From positions 1 through 25,048 of the forward strand of contig DATLQK010000056.1 of NCBI GenBank assembly GCA_035535195.1: a DNA stretch of 25,048 nt, read 5' to 3'. A model generated the notes under the pieces. The model saw nothing but the letters and a program-made list of their open reading frames with translations. It was not told the origin of the DNA and searched no databases. Both the position numbers and the translations under genes were made by a program. Every line of letters begins with the position of its first letter. The first letter of the stretch is position 1. Positions 14,640 to 21,163 of this stretch are shown piece after piece. The stretch comes from JACDAN01 sp035535195. Its GTDB lineage: Bacteria > Actinomycetota > Thermoleophilia > Gaiellales > Gaiellaceae.

Positions 14640-15418
14640 CCTGCCTCCACCGCCGCCGAGCCGAGGTAGGCCTCGATCACCTTCGGGTCGCGCTGGACGT
14701 CCTGCGGCGAGCCCTCGGCGATCTTCTCGCCGTAGTCCAGCACCGTCACCCGGTCGGAGATGCCCATCACGACCTTCATATCGTGCTCGATCATCAGTAC
14801 CGTCAGTTCCCGCTCCGTGCGGAGCCTCGCGACGAAGGAGGTGAAGTCCGCCGTCTCCTGCGGGTTCATCCCCGCCGTCGGCTCGTCCAGCAGCAGGAGC
14901 TTCGGCTCAGTCGCGAGCGCCCGCGCCACCTCGAGCCGCCGCTGGTCCCCGTACGAGAGGTTGCGCGCATACTGCTCCCACTGACGGCGCTCGAGGCCGG
15001 AGAAGGCGAGCAGCTCGCGCGCCCGCTCGACCGCCTGGCGCTCCTCGCGCCTTACGCCCGGCGTGCGCAGCACGCTCTTCACGATTCCCCCCTTGAGCCG
15101 CGCGTGCATCCCGACGAGCACGTTCTCTCGCGCGGTCATGCTCTGGAAGAGGCGGATGTTCTGGAACGTCCGACCGACACCCCGCTCCGTGATCGCATGC
15201 GGGGGCTTGCCGGTGACGTCCTCACCCGAGAACACGATCTGGCCCGCGGTCGGCTTGTAGACGCCGGTGAGCATGTTGAAGAACGTCGTCTTCCCGGCCC
15301 CATTGGGGCCGATCAGGCTGATGATCGAGCCCTCGGGGATCGTGAAATCGACGTCGTTGACGGCGACGAGGCCGCCGAACTCCTTGCGCACGGCCAGGGC
15401 TGTGAGCAGGTCAGCCAT
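14636..15418 (-). CDS. livG: Branched-chain amino acid type ABC transporter, ATPase LivG
   Basis: Second ATPase of the importer, 260 aa. It has Walker A GPNGAGKT (37-44), the LivG-typical GRTFQNIRLFQSMTARENVLVG Q-loop region, signature LSYGDQRRLEVARAL, Walker B KLLLLDEPTAGMNP, and switch histidine in MIEHDMKVVMGISDRV. The C-terminal YGEKIAEGSPQDVQRDPKVIEAYLG is the usual LivG ending. The start overlaps the livM stop by eight bases and its stop overlaps livF. It pairs with LivF to drive the LivH/LivM channel. Confidence 0.95.
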   Translation of the reverse strand: MADLLTALAVRKEFGGLVAVNDVDFTIPEGSIISLIGPNGAGKTTFFNMLTGVYKPTAGQIVFSGEDVTGKPPHAITERGVGRTFQNIRLFQSMTARENVLVGMHARLKGGIVKSVLRTPGVRREERQAVERARELLAFSGLERRQWEQYARNLSYGDQRRLEVARALATEPKLLLLDEPTAGMNPQETADFTSFVARLRTERELTVLMIEHDMKVVMGISDRVTVLDYGEKIAEGSPQDVQRDPKVIEAYLGSAAVEAG

Positions 15419-16682
15419 CGGGCGCGTGCCGCACGTCGTAGAGGGGCTCGTCCGCGACGCCCTCCTCGAACTCCATCTTGCGCCGTTCGCTCGGAATCAA
15501 GCCCTGCGGCCTGAACAGCATCATCACGACCAGGATCACGCCGAAGATCCCGAACTGGTAGAGCGGCACGTCGATGTTCGTGCCGAGGTTCTTGTTGATC
15601 TCCTGGCCGATGTTCCCGAGCCCTTCCTGGTTCAGGTACGCGAGGAAACCGCCGCCGACGAGCACGCCCCAGACGTTCCCCATCCCGCCGAGGATGACCA
15701 TGCAGAGGATGAAGACCGAGATGTTGAAGAAGAAGTCGTCGGGGAACGTGCCGCTCTTGAAGGCGGCGTAGTAGGCGCCCGCGATCCCGCCGAAGAAGGC
15801 GCCGGCCGCGTACGCCCAGGTCTTCGTCCGCATCAGCGGCACGCCCATCGCCGCCGCCGCGGTCTCGTCCTCGCGAATCGCGATCCAGGCGCGGCCGAGG
15901 CGCGAGTCGCGGAGGCGCACGGAGCAGAAGACGGTGAACAGGAGCAGGACGAGCGCGGTCCAATAGAAGAAATTGATCCCGTTGGAGACGGTGAGGAAGT
16001 CCTCGGGGAGGCCGAGCCAACGGTTCAGCGTCGCGCCGAAGCCCGGCGGGTCGATCGGATTGATGCCCTGCGCCCCGTTCGTGAGGTTGAACCCGGTGCC
16101 GAAGAGGTTGTCGCCGTTCCGGGCGATCTGGGGCATGATCTCGCCGAAGCCGAGGGTGACGATCGCCAGGTAGTCGCCGCGCAGCCGGAGCGTCGGCAGG
16201 CCGATCAAAATGCCGGCGATCGCCGACAGGATCCCGGCCACGACGACCACCAACCAGATCGAGACGTGGAAGCCCGCCGCCTTCGGGTTGACGCCGATCG
16301 CGCCCGCATGGACGTGGACGTTCTCGAAATGCGGTGAGGCGAACCAGGCGGCCGTGTAGGCGCCCATCGCGTAGAAGGCGACGTAGCCCAGATCGAGGAG
16401 GCCCGCGTAGCCTACGACGATGTTCAGGCCGATCGCCATCATCATGTAGATCAGCATCGTCACGCCGGTGTCCACAGTCGGGACGTCGCCGAAGATCGGG
16501 ATGTCCGGCAGCCAGGTCCGGTAGTACGGGTACAGGAAGGCAAGCGCGATCACGATCGTCGGGAGCGCCGCGCCCCGCACACGGCGCGGCAGCCGCCGCC
16601 ACTGCGCCCGGATCGCGTCGAAGCGCAGCGTCTCGGAGACCTGGCTCCGCCACTCGGAGCGCCGGTTCGCCGTGCTAGACAC
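15411..16682 (-). CDS. livM: Branched-chain amino acid type ABC transporter, permease LivM
   Basis: Membrane permease of 423 aa with about ten hydrophobic segments. After a basic cytoplasmic N-terminus of about 40 residues come helix 1 (ALPTIVIALAFLYPYY) and the family-typical stretches MAIGLNIVVGYAGLLDLGYVAFYAMGAYTAA, LRLRGDYLAIVTLGFGEI, and the EAA-like loop RLGRAWIAIREDETAAAAMGV that contacts the ATPases. It is longer than many LivM proteins because of the N-terminal extension and a charged C-terminal tail (PSERRKMEFEEGVADEPLYD). The GTG start overlaps the livH stop by eight bases; the stop overlaps livG. Confidence 0.94.
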   Translation of the reverse strand: MSSTANRRSEWRSQVSETLRFDAIRAQWRRLPRRVRGAALPTIVIALAFLYPYYRTWLPDIPIFGDVPTVDTGVTMLIYMMMAIGLNIVVGYAGLLDLGYVAFYAMGAYTAAWFASPHFENVHVHAGAIGVNPKAAGFHVSIWLVVVVAGILSAIAGILIGLPTLRLRGDYLAIVTLGFGEIMPQIARNGDNLFGTGFNLTNGAQGINPIDPPGFGATLNRWLGLPEDFLTVSNGINFFYWTALVLLLFTVFCSVRLRDSRLGRAWIAIREDETAAAAMGVPLMRTKTWAYAAGAFFGGIAGAYYAAFKSGTFPDDFFFNISVFILCMVILGGMGNVWGVLVGGGFLAYLNQEGLGNIGQEINKNLGTNIDVPLYQFGIFGVILVVMMLFRPQGLIPSERRKMEFEEGVADEPLYDVRHAPDG

Positions 16683-17730
16683 CCTCCGGCGTCCTCTCCC
16701 CGAGCAGCCCCTCGGGCCGGAAGACGAGAATGATGATCAGGATCGCGAAGATGATCGACTGGGTCCAGTCGCTGCCCGGCGTCGCCCAGCTGAGACCGTT
16801 GTTGAAGGACTCGATCAACGCGATCACGAGCCCCCCTAAGACCGCGCCCGGCAGGTTGCCGATGCCGCCGACGACGGCGGCCGTGAACGCGATCAGGCCG
16901 AGCCGGAAGCCCTCGTCGTAGCGGATGTTCGTGATGTAGAGCGCGTAGAGCAGGCCGGCGGCACCCGCCAGCCCGCCGGCGATGAAGAACGTGAAGGAGA
17001 TCGTCCGGTTGACGTTGATCCCCATCATGGCCGAGGCATCGCGGTCCTGGGCCGTCGCCCGCATCGCCTTTCCCTGGCGCGTCCGCTGGACGAGGAGCAG
17101 CAGGGCGACGAGCACGGGGACCGTGAACAGGAGCACGATCAGCTTGTCCCACGTGTAGGGGACGCCCGCGATCGTGAACACCGTCCCGCGCGGCAGGATC
17201 GACGGGACCGAGGTCGGGCGGGGCCCCTTCCAGACGAGGCCGATGTTCTGGAGGATGAACGAGACGCCGATCGCTGTGATCAGCGGCGCGAGGCGTGGCG
17301 CGTGGCGTAAGCGCCGGTAGGCGACGAGCTCGATCGTCGTGTTCAGGACGGCGCAGAACGCCATCACGATTACGAGCATGAGCAGGATCATCGACCAGAG
17401 GACGAGGCCCGAGTCGTCGGCGAGGCCGAAGGTCGTCACCATGGTCGCGACGAGCATCCCGCCGAGCATGAAGACGTCGCCGTGAGCGAAGTTGATCAGC
17501 TCGAGGATGCCGTAGACGAGCGAGTAGCCGAGCGCGACTAGGCCGTAGATGGCTCCGTTCGTGACGCCGATCAGGAAGAGGCGGTAGAACTCGGCCGGCG
17601 TCTTGATGAAGTTGACGACGAGCCAGAGGACGAGCAGAGCCACGAGGAGCGCGCCGATCGCCGGCATGATCCGTCCCTGCAGCCGCCTGCCGACGGTCGG
17701 GAGGGGAGCGCGGCGGGCCTGAGTGACCAT
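16675..17730 (-). CDS. livH: Branched-chain amino acid type ABC transporter, permease LivH
   Basis: Partner permease of 351 aa with about eight to nine membrane helices. Diagnostic segments are LIGVTNGAIYGLVALGYSLV, GILELINFAHGDVFMLGGM, ITAIGVSFILQNIGLVWKG, the EAA-like loop QGKAMRATAQDRDASAMMGI and FTAAVVGGIGNLPGAVLGGL. The ATG (17730-17728) has a strong Shine-Dalgarno (AAGGAGG) at good spacing, so it can be translated independently of the binding-protein gene. It is separated from that gene by 63 bases containing a strong hairpin. Confidence 0.95.
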   Translation of the reverse strand: MVTQARRAPLPTVGRRLQGRIMPAIGALLVALLVLWLVVNFIKTPAEFYRLFLIGVTNGAIYGLVALGYSLVYGILELINFAHGDVFMLGGMLVATMVTTFGLADDSGLVLWSMILLMLVIVMAFCAVLNTTIELVAYRRLRHAPRLAPLITAIGVSFILQNIGLVWKGPRPTSVPSILPRGTVFTIAGVPYTWDKLIVLLFTVPVLVALLLLVQRTRQGKAMRATAQDRDASAMMGINVNRTISFTFFIAGGLAGAAGLLYALYITNIRYDEGFRLGLIAFTAAVVGGIGNLPGAVLGGLVIALIESFNNGLSWATPGSDWTQSIIFAILIIILVFRPEGLLGERTPEGV

Positions 17731-17749
17731 CTGCCTCCTTAGACGCGCC

Positions 17750-17771
17750 GGGGGAGGGCTGTGCCTCCCCC
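17750..17771 (-). terminator. Strong intercistronic hairpin between binding protein gene and livH
   Basis: GGGGGAGG, a six-base loop and CCTCCCCC form a perfect eight-bp G/C stem in the only sizeable gap of the liv operon. No U-tract follows on the minus strand. Position and strength suggest partial termination or 3'-end protection, so that the binding protein is made in excess over the membrane subunits. Confidence 0.7.
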
Positions 17772-17793
17772 AGCGTCGATCAACGTCGTCGTG

Positions 17794-19104
17794 TTACCCC
17801 CCGACGAAGCTCAGTTCGGGGGTGATCGTCTTCACGAACTCCGGCTCCCCGTTCTTCACCTCGAAGAACGTGACGGTGCCGAGCGTGGTGTCGCCGTTCT
17901 CGTCGATCTTGAAGTTCCCGAGGATGCCGTCTTTGACGTCCGTGTTGAAGAGCTCTTCCGAGATCTTCGCGCGGTCGGCGCCTCCGGCCCGGTCGATCGC
18001 GTCTAGCAACACCTCGGCCGCCTGGGCGGCGTACGCGGTGTACGGGTCGACCGTGCTCTTGCCCGTGTCCTGCTCGAACGAGTCCACCCAGTTCTTGCCC
18101 TTGCCGGTCAGCTGGTCGATCGGGATGCCCGGCTGGCTGATGTACATGTCGTCCGCCGCGCCGCCGGCGCCCTCGATCGTGGCCGAGATCGGCGTCCAGC
18201 CGTCCGGGCCGATGAACTCCACGTCGGGGCCGACAGCTGCCCGGACGTCCTTCAGCAGCTTGCCGCCGTTGTTGCAGATGATCCCGCCGAAGAAGACGCC
18301 GTCGGCGCCCGCCGACTTGATGCGGCTGCCGAGCGCCTCGTAGCTCGTGGCCTTCTTGTCCCACTTCTGGTTGCCGAGGATCTGGATCCCGAGCTTCTTC
18401 GCGTACTGGTCGAAGAGCGTCGCGATCCCGTTTCCGTAGGTCTCACCATCGTTGAGGATGAAGATCTTCTTCAGGCCGAGTTCCTTCGCGTACTGCGCGT
18501 TTGCGGCGCCCTGGAACTGGTCGTTCCAGACGACGCGGGCGTAGTTCCGCTTGCCGCTGGGGTAGTAGTTGTCGGGCTCGCCCGCCTCGGTTCCGGGGCC
18601 GCCCTCGGTCAGGCCTGGATAGGTGTTCGACGGGCTGACCATTGGGGTCGGGCCGTTCTGCGCCCGGTTGAGTACTGGGATGACGAGCTTCGCGCAGCCC
18701 GAGTTGAACGTCCCGATCAGGCCGAGCATCTTCTCGTTCGACGCATAGCTGCGTGCGTTCGCAGTGCACTTCGCCGAGTCCCAGCTGCCCGCCTGGGCCG
18801 TCGAGTCGTCGCACGATTGGTAGCCGATCGTCAGATCGCCGATCTTCCAGTCGCGCTGCTTCAGCGCGAACTCGACCGCGTCCGCCATCTCCGTCGTGAG
18901 AGCGCGGTTCGCGCCCTGGAGCGGAAAGTCGGAAGCGATCAGGTAGTCGGGGTCGCCGTCGCCTTCGTACCGGATGGGCCCGCACGACGCCGAGGGAAGC
19001 GCGGTCGCGGCTCCGCCCCCACCGTCGTCGCCCCCGCAGCCGGCCGCGGCGACGCCGAGGACCGCGAGCAGCAGAGCCAACAAACCTAGATACCTCTTCT
19101 TCAA
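17794..19104 (-). CDS. Branched-chain amino acid type ABC transporter, substrate-binding lipoprotein
   Basis: Extracytoplasmic ligand-binding subunit, type I periplasmic-binding fold. An in-frame ATG lies at 19119, but the Shine-Dalgarno GGGAGG (19117-19112) is inside that extension and sits seven bases before a TTG at 19104. TTG is therefore the likely start, giving 436 aa (MKKRYLGLLALLL). A lipoprotein signal follows, with lipobox AAGC and then a GGDDGGGG linker. Typical core segments are DFPLQGANRALTTEMADAVEF, GLIGTFNSGCAKLVIPVLNR, VSPSNTYPGLT and KKIFILNDGETYGNGIA. Several cysteines are present in the mature domain. It is the first gene of the operon and is followed by a hairpin and livH. 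The ligand class (branched-chain amino acid, amide, other) is not determined. Confidence 0.93.
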   Translation of the reverse strand: MKKRYLGLLALLLAVLGVAAAGCGGDDGGGGAATALPSASCGPIRYEGDGDPDYLIASDFPLQGANRALTTEMADAVEFALKQRDWKIGDLTIGYQSCDDSTAQAGSWDSAKCTANARSYASNEKMLGLIGTFNSGCAKLVIPVLNRAQNGPTPMVSPSNTYPGLTEGGPGTEAGEPDNYYPSGKRNYARVVWNDQFQGAANAQYAKELGLKKIFILNDGETYGNGIATLFDQYAKKLGIQILGNQKWDKKATSYEALGSRIKSAGADGVFFGGIICNNGGKLLKDVRAAVGPDVEFIGPDGWTPISATIEGAGGAADDMYISQPGIPIDQLTGKGKNWVDSFEQDTGKSTVDPYTAYAAQAAEVLLDAIDRAGGADRAKISEELFNTDVKDGILGNFKIDENGDTTLGTVTFFEVKNGEPEFVKTITPELSFVGG

Positions 19105-19179
19105 AACCACGCCTCCCATCGCTGTCGCTCACCCACAGCGGACAGACGGGGTGCCGCCGCCGATCCGCGCTCCGGCGAA

Positions 19180-19208
19180 AGTATCGGAGGTCAGGTTCCC
19201 GTGCGCAA
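19180..19208 (-). promoter_or_regulatory. liv operon promoter candidate
   Basis: On the minus strand TTGCGC (19208-19203), 17 bases and GATACT (19185-19180) form a plausible promoter, giving a leader of roughly 70 bases before the TTG start. The stretch 19105-19416 has no gene; besides this promoter it holds the hairpin at 19241-19262 and the tRNA-like repeat at 19294-19327. Confidence 0.5.
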
Positions 19209-19240
19209 GCTGCAACCCTCCGGCTTCGCCTCCGGGTCGT

Positions 19241-19262
19241 CCGAAAGTCGTGAGACTTTCGG
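19241..19262 (-). terminator. Hairpin downstream of coiled-coil gene
   Basis: CCGAAAGTC, loop GTGA and GACTTTCGG form a perfect nine-bp stem. Five more pairs are possible after a two-base bulge (about 19236-19269). It lies between the coiled-coil gene and the liv promoter and probably separates the two transcripts, though no U-tract follows. Confidence 0.55.
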
Positions 19263-19293
19263 CGACGACGCGCGGCGGAGGCGCGCGAGAGAG

Positions 19294-19327
19294 GTGCCGA
19301 AGGTGGGAATCGGACCCACCCGGCCCG
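19294..19327 (-). repeat. Degenerate copy of tRNA-Leu 3' end (att-like repeat)
   Basis: These 34 bases match 20012-20045, the 3' part of the tRNA-Leu gene, at 32 positions and in the same orientation. They cover the T-arm and 3' acceptor strand. One mismatch changes the T-loop from TTCGATT to TCCGATT, so the copy is not part of a functional tRNA. No 5' acceptor or anticodon arm can be found next to it. Confidence 0.8.
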
Positions 19328-19416
19328 GTCGGTCGCTCGGCGGGTTACGCGTTGCCGCCGGACTCTGACGGTGTCCTGAGGTCTACGGGCGGGGCAGCGC
19401 GCAGCCCGCGGCGCCC

Positions 19417-19857
19417 TCAGGTGCGTGAGGTGGCAGATTCGGTCGCCAGCTCGTCGGCGTCCATTCTCGCGAGGCCCGCGTCGAGCACTGCGTACTCGGC
19501 TTCCTCGATCGCCGCGAACGCGTAGTCGACGGCGAAGACCGCGTCGTCCTCCGCTCGCTCTGCTCGCTTCTCGGCCTTGTCCACGTCGTGCCCGGCTCGC
19601 CTACGGTCGATGTCGTCACGCATTTCCGCGATGTGCTCGTTCCACGAACGCTCCAGGTCGTGCCACCAGACGGAGATCTTGTCCTTGCGGGCGTCGGCGG
19701 ACTTGTGCAGTTTCTCGGACTGCTCATGAGCCGACGTGCGCGCGGTTTCGACGTCCCGCTCGAGGTCGGCCTTCGCCTTCCCTCGCGCTTCCGCCGCGTG
19801 GTCCTCAGCTTCCTTGGCACGGGCAGCCAGCTTCGTCAATTGGTCTGAAGCAGCCAT
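19417..19857 (-). CDS. Hypothetical helical coiled-coil protein
   Basis: The 146-aa frame starts at the ATG at 19857-19855, preceded by a very good Shine-Dalgarno (AAGGAGGT, five-base spacing), which rules out the longer frame running back through the tRNA. The protein is almost entirely charged and alpha-helical: KLAARAKEAEDHAAEARGKA, then DLERDVETARTSAHEQSEKL, a tryptophan-containing centre (ISVWWHDLERSWNEHIAEM) and a C-terminal AIEEAEYAVLDAGLARMDAD. There is no signal peptide or membrane helix. It resembles small apolipoprotein/late-embryogenesis-like coiled-coil hypothetical proteins seen in other actinobacteria; the function is unknown. It lies alone between two copies of the tRNA-Leu 3' end, with its own promoter, and by eye looks somewhat less GC-rich than its neighbours. 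Confidence 0.8.
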   Translation of the reverse strand: MAASDQLTKLAARAKEAEDHAAEARGKAKADLERDVETARTSAHEQSEKLHKSADARKDKISVWWHDLERSWNEHIAEMRDDIDRRRAGHDVDKAEKRAERAEDDAVFAVDYAFAAIEEAEYAVLDAGLARMDADELATESATSRT

Positions 19858-19929
19858 GTCAACCTCCTTCGATGGGTAGTGGGCGCCGCAAATGTTCGAG
19901 CGCCGGGGCTTGACGCGCTGCCACCACTG

Positions 19930-19959
19930 AGCGTACGCCCATCGCAAACCCCCGGTCAA
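19930..19959 (-). promoter_or_regulatory. Promoter of coiled-coil gene
   Basis: On the minus strand TTGACC (19959-19954), 18 bases and TACGCT (19935-19930) fit a housekeeping promoter, leaving a leader of about 65 bases before the ATG at 19857. The -35 box coincides exactly with the loop of the hairpin at 19949-19964. Confidence 0.6.
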
Positions 19960-19964
19960 GGGGG
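19949..19964 (-). terminator. tRNA-Leu terminator candidate with embedded -35 box
   Basis: On the minus strand CCCCC, loop TTGACC, GGGGG and then TTTG follow the tRNA-Leu gene by about 50 bases. It looks like a short intrinsic terminator with a weak T-tract. Its loop is the -35 hexamer of the next promoter. Confidence 0.5.
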
Positions 19965-20012
19965 CGACCTTGAACCTTCGACTCGAGGCGAGCCGCACAT
20001 CGTTTCTCTCAG

Positions 20013-20096
20013 TGCCGAAGGTGGGAATCGAACCCACACGGCCCGAGGGCCACCGGATTTTGAGTCCGGCGCGTCTGCCAATTCCGCCACTTCGGC
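20013..20096 (-). tRNA. tRNA-Leu (anticodon CAA)
   Basis: Read on the minus strand, the 84-nt gene has acceptor strands GCCGAAG and CTTCGGC with discriminator A. The D-arm region is GGCGGAATTGGCAGACGC. The anticodon stem is CCGGA/TCCGG with loop CTCAAAA (anticodon CAA, reading UUG). A long variable arm (GGCCCTCGGGCC) follows, typical of class II tRNAs, then the T-arm GTGGGTTCGATTCCCAC. CCA is not encoded. It is transcribed divergently from the phosphofructokinase gene. Confidence 0.97.
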
Positions 20097-20104
20097 TTCC
20101 CGCA

Positions 20105-20111
20105 TAGGGTA
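20105..20111. promoter_or_regulatory. Shared -10 element between tRNA-Leu and phosphofructokinase gene
   Basis: TAGGGTA reads as TAGGGT on plus, seven bases before the GTG at 20117, and as TACCCT on minus, about nine bases before the mature tRNA 5' end. Both would give very short leaders. No convincing -35 box was found for either. Confidence 0.35.
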
Positions 20112-20116
20112 GCCCC

Positions 20117-21163
20117 GTGGCCGACCGAATCGGCATTCTCACGGGCGGAGGCGACTGCCCGGGCCTGAACGCGGTGATCCGCGCCGTCGCCCGCCGTTCG
20201 CTCGACCGCGGCGCCGACGTGGTCGGAATCCGCGAGGGCTGGCGCGGGCTCGTCGAGGGGCTCGTCCAGCCGCTCGGCTACCGCGAGATCTCGGGAATCC
20301 TCCCCCGCGGCGGCACGATCCTCGGCACCTCGCGGACGAATCCCTACAAGCTCGACGGCGGCGTCGACCGCGTGGTCGCGACCTTCGCCGAGCAGCGGCT
20401 CGACGCCCTCGTCGCGATCGGCGGCGAGGACACGCTCGGGGTCGCGGCGCGGCTCCATGCGGAGCGAGGCTTCCCGGTGGTCGGCGTCCCGAAGACCATC
20501 GACAACGACCTCTCTGCGACGGACTACACCTTCGGTTTCGACACGGCGGTGTCGATCGCCACCGAGGCGATCGACCGGCTGCACACGACGGCCGAGTCGC
20601 ACAACCGCGTGATGGTCGTGGAGGTGATGGGCCGTCACACCGGCTGGATCGCGGTGGTGAGCGGGATCGCCGGCGGCGCGGACATGATCCTGATCCCGGA
20701 GCAGCCGGCGACGGTCGAGCAGGCCTGCGCGGAGCTGCGCCGGCGCCACGAGCGCGGCAAGGACTTCTCGATCGCCGTCGTCAGCGAGGGGTATGAGCTG
20801 ACCTACGAGTCGGGCGAGCGGCGCGCGGTGGCGCAGGAGGTCGAGCTCGACGCCTTCGGCCATGTCCGGCTCGGCGGGGTCGGGCACGAGCTCGGCCAGG
20901 AGATCGAGAACCGCACCGGCTACGAGACCCGTGTCACGGTGCTCGGCCACGTCCAGCGCGGCGGAAGCCCGACACCGCGGGACCGGGTGCTCGCAACCCG
21001 CTTCGGCCTCAAGGCCGCCGACCTCGTCGAGCAGGAGCGCTGGGGCTTGATGGCCGCACTCCACGGGGACGCGATCGAAGAGGTGCCGATCGAGGAGGCG
21101 ACGCGCGAGCTGAAGCAGGTGCCGCCCGCGTGGTACGCGGTGGCCGAGGCGTTCTTCGGCTAG
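20117..21163 (+). CDS. 6-phosphofructokinase, pyrophosphate-type active site
   Basis: Phosphorylates fructose 6-phosphate to fructose 1,6-bisphosphate in glycolysis. The 348-aa protein starts at GTG 20117 (MADRIGILTGGGDCPGLNAV) and carries the family motifs GGEDT (102-106), PKTIDND (125-131, catalytic Asp129), MGRHTGW and LGHVQRGGSPTPRDR. Asp105 and Lys126 correspond to E. coli Gly104 and Gly124; Asp and Lys at these places are the known signature of pyrophosphate-dependent enzymes, which are usually reversible. ATP-dependent or mixed use in some group III actinobacterial enzymes cannot be excluded. No ribosome binding site precedes the GTG and a -10-like box lies seven bases before it, suggesting a leaderless mRNA. 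The stop shares CTAG with the convergent gene. Confidence 0.92.
   Translation: MADRIGILTGGGDCPGLNAVIRAVARRSLDRGADVVGIREGWRGLVEGLVQPLGYREISGILPRGGTILGTSRTNPYKLDGGVDRVVATFAEQRLDALVAIGGEDTLGVAARLHAERGFPVVGVPKTIDNDLSATDYTFGFDTAVSIATEAIDRLHTTAESHNRVMVVEVMGRHTGWIAVVSGIAGGADMILIPEQPATVEQACAELRRRHERGKDFSIAVVSEGYELTYESGERRAVAQEVELDAFGHVRLGGVGHELGQEIENRTGYETRVTVLGHVQRGGSPTPRDRVLATRFGLKAADLVEQERWGLMAALHGDAIEEVPIEEATRELKQVPPAWYAVAEAFFG

Noticed and set aside
19328..19416. Remaining body of a second tRNA next to the degenerate 3' repeat
   Set aside because: Searched for a matching acceptor strand, anticodon arm and D-arm; none fits, so only the 34-bp end is present.
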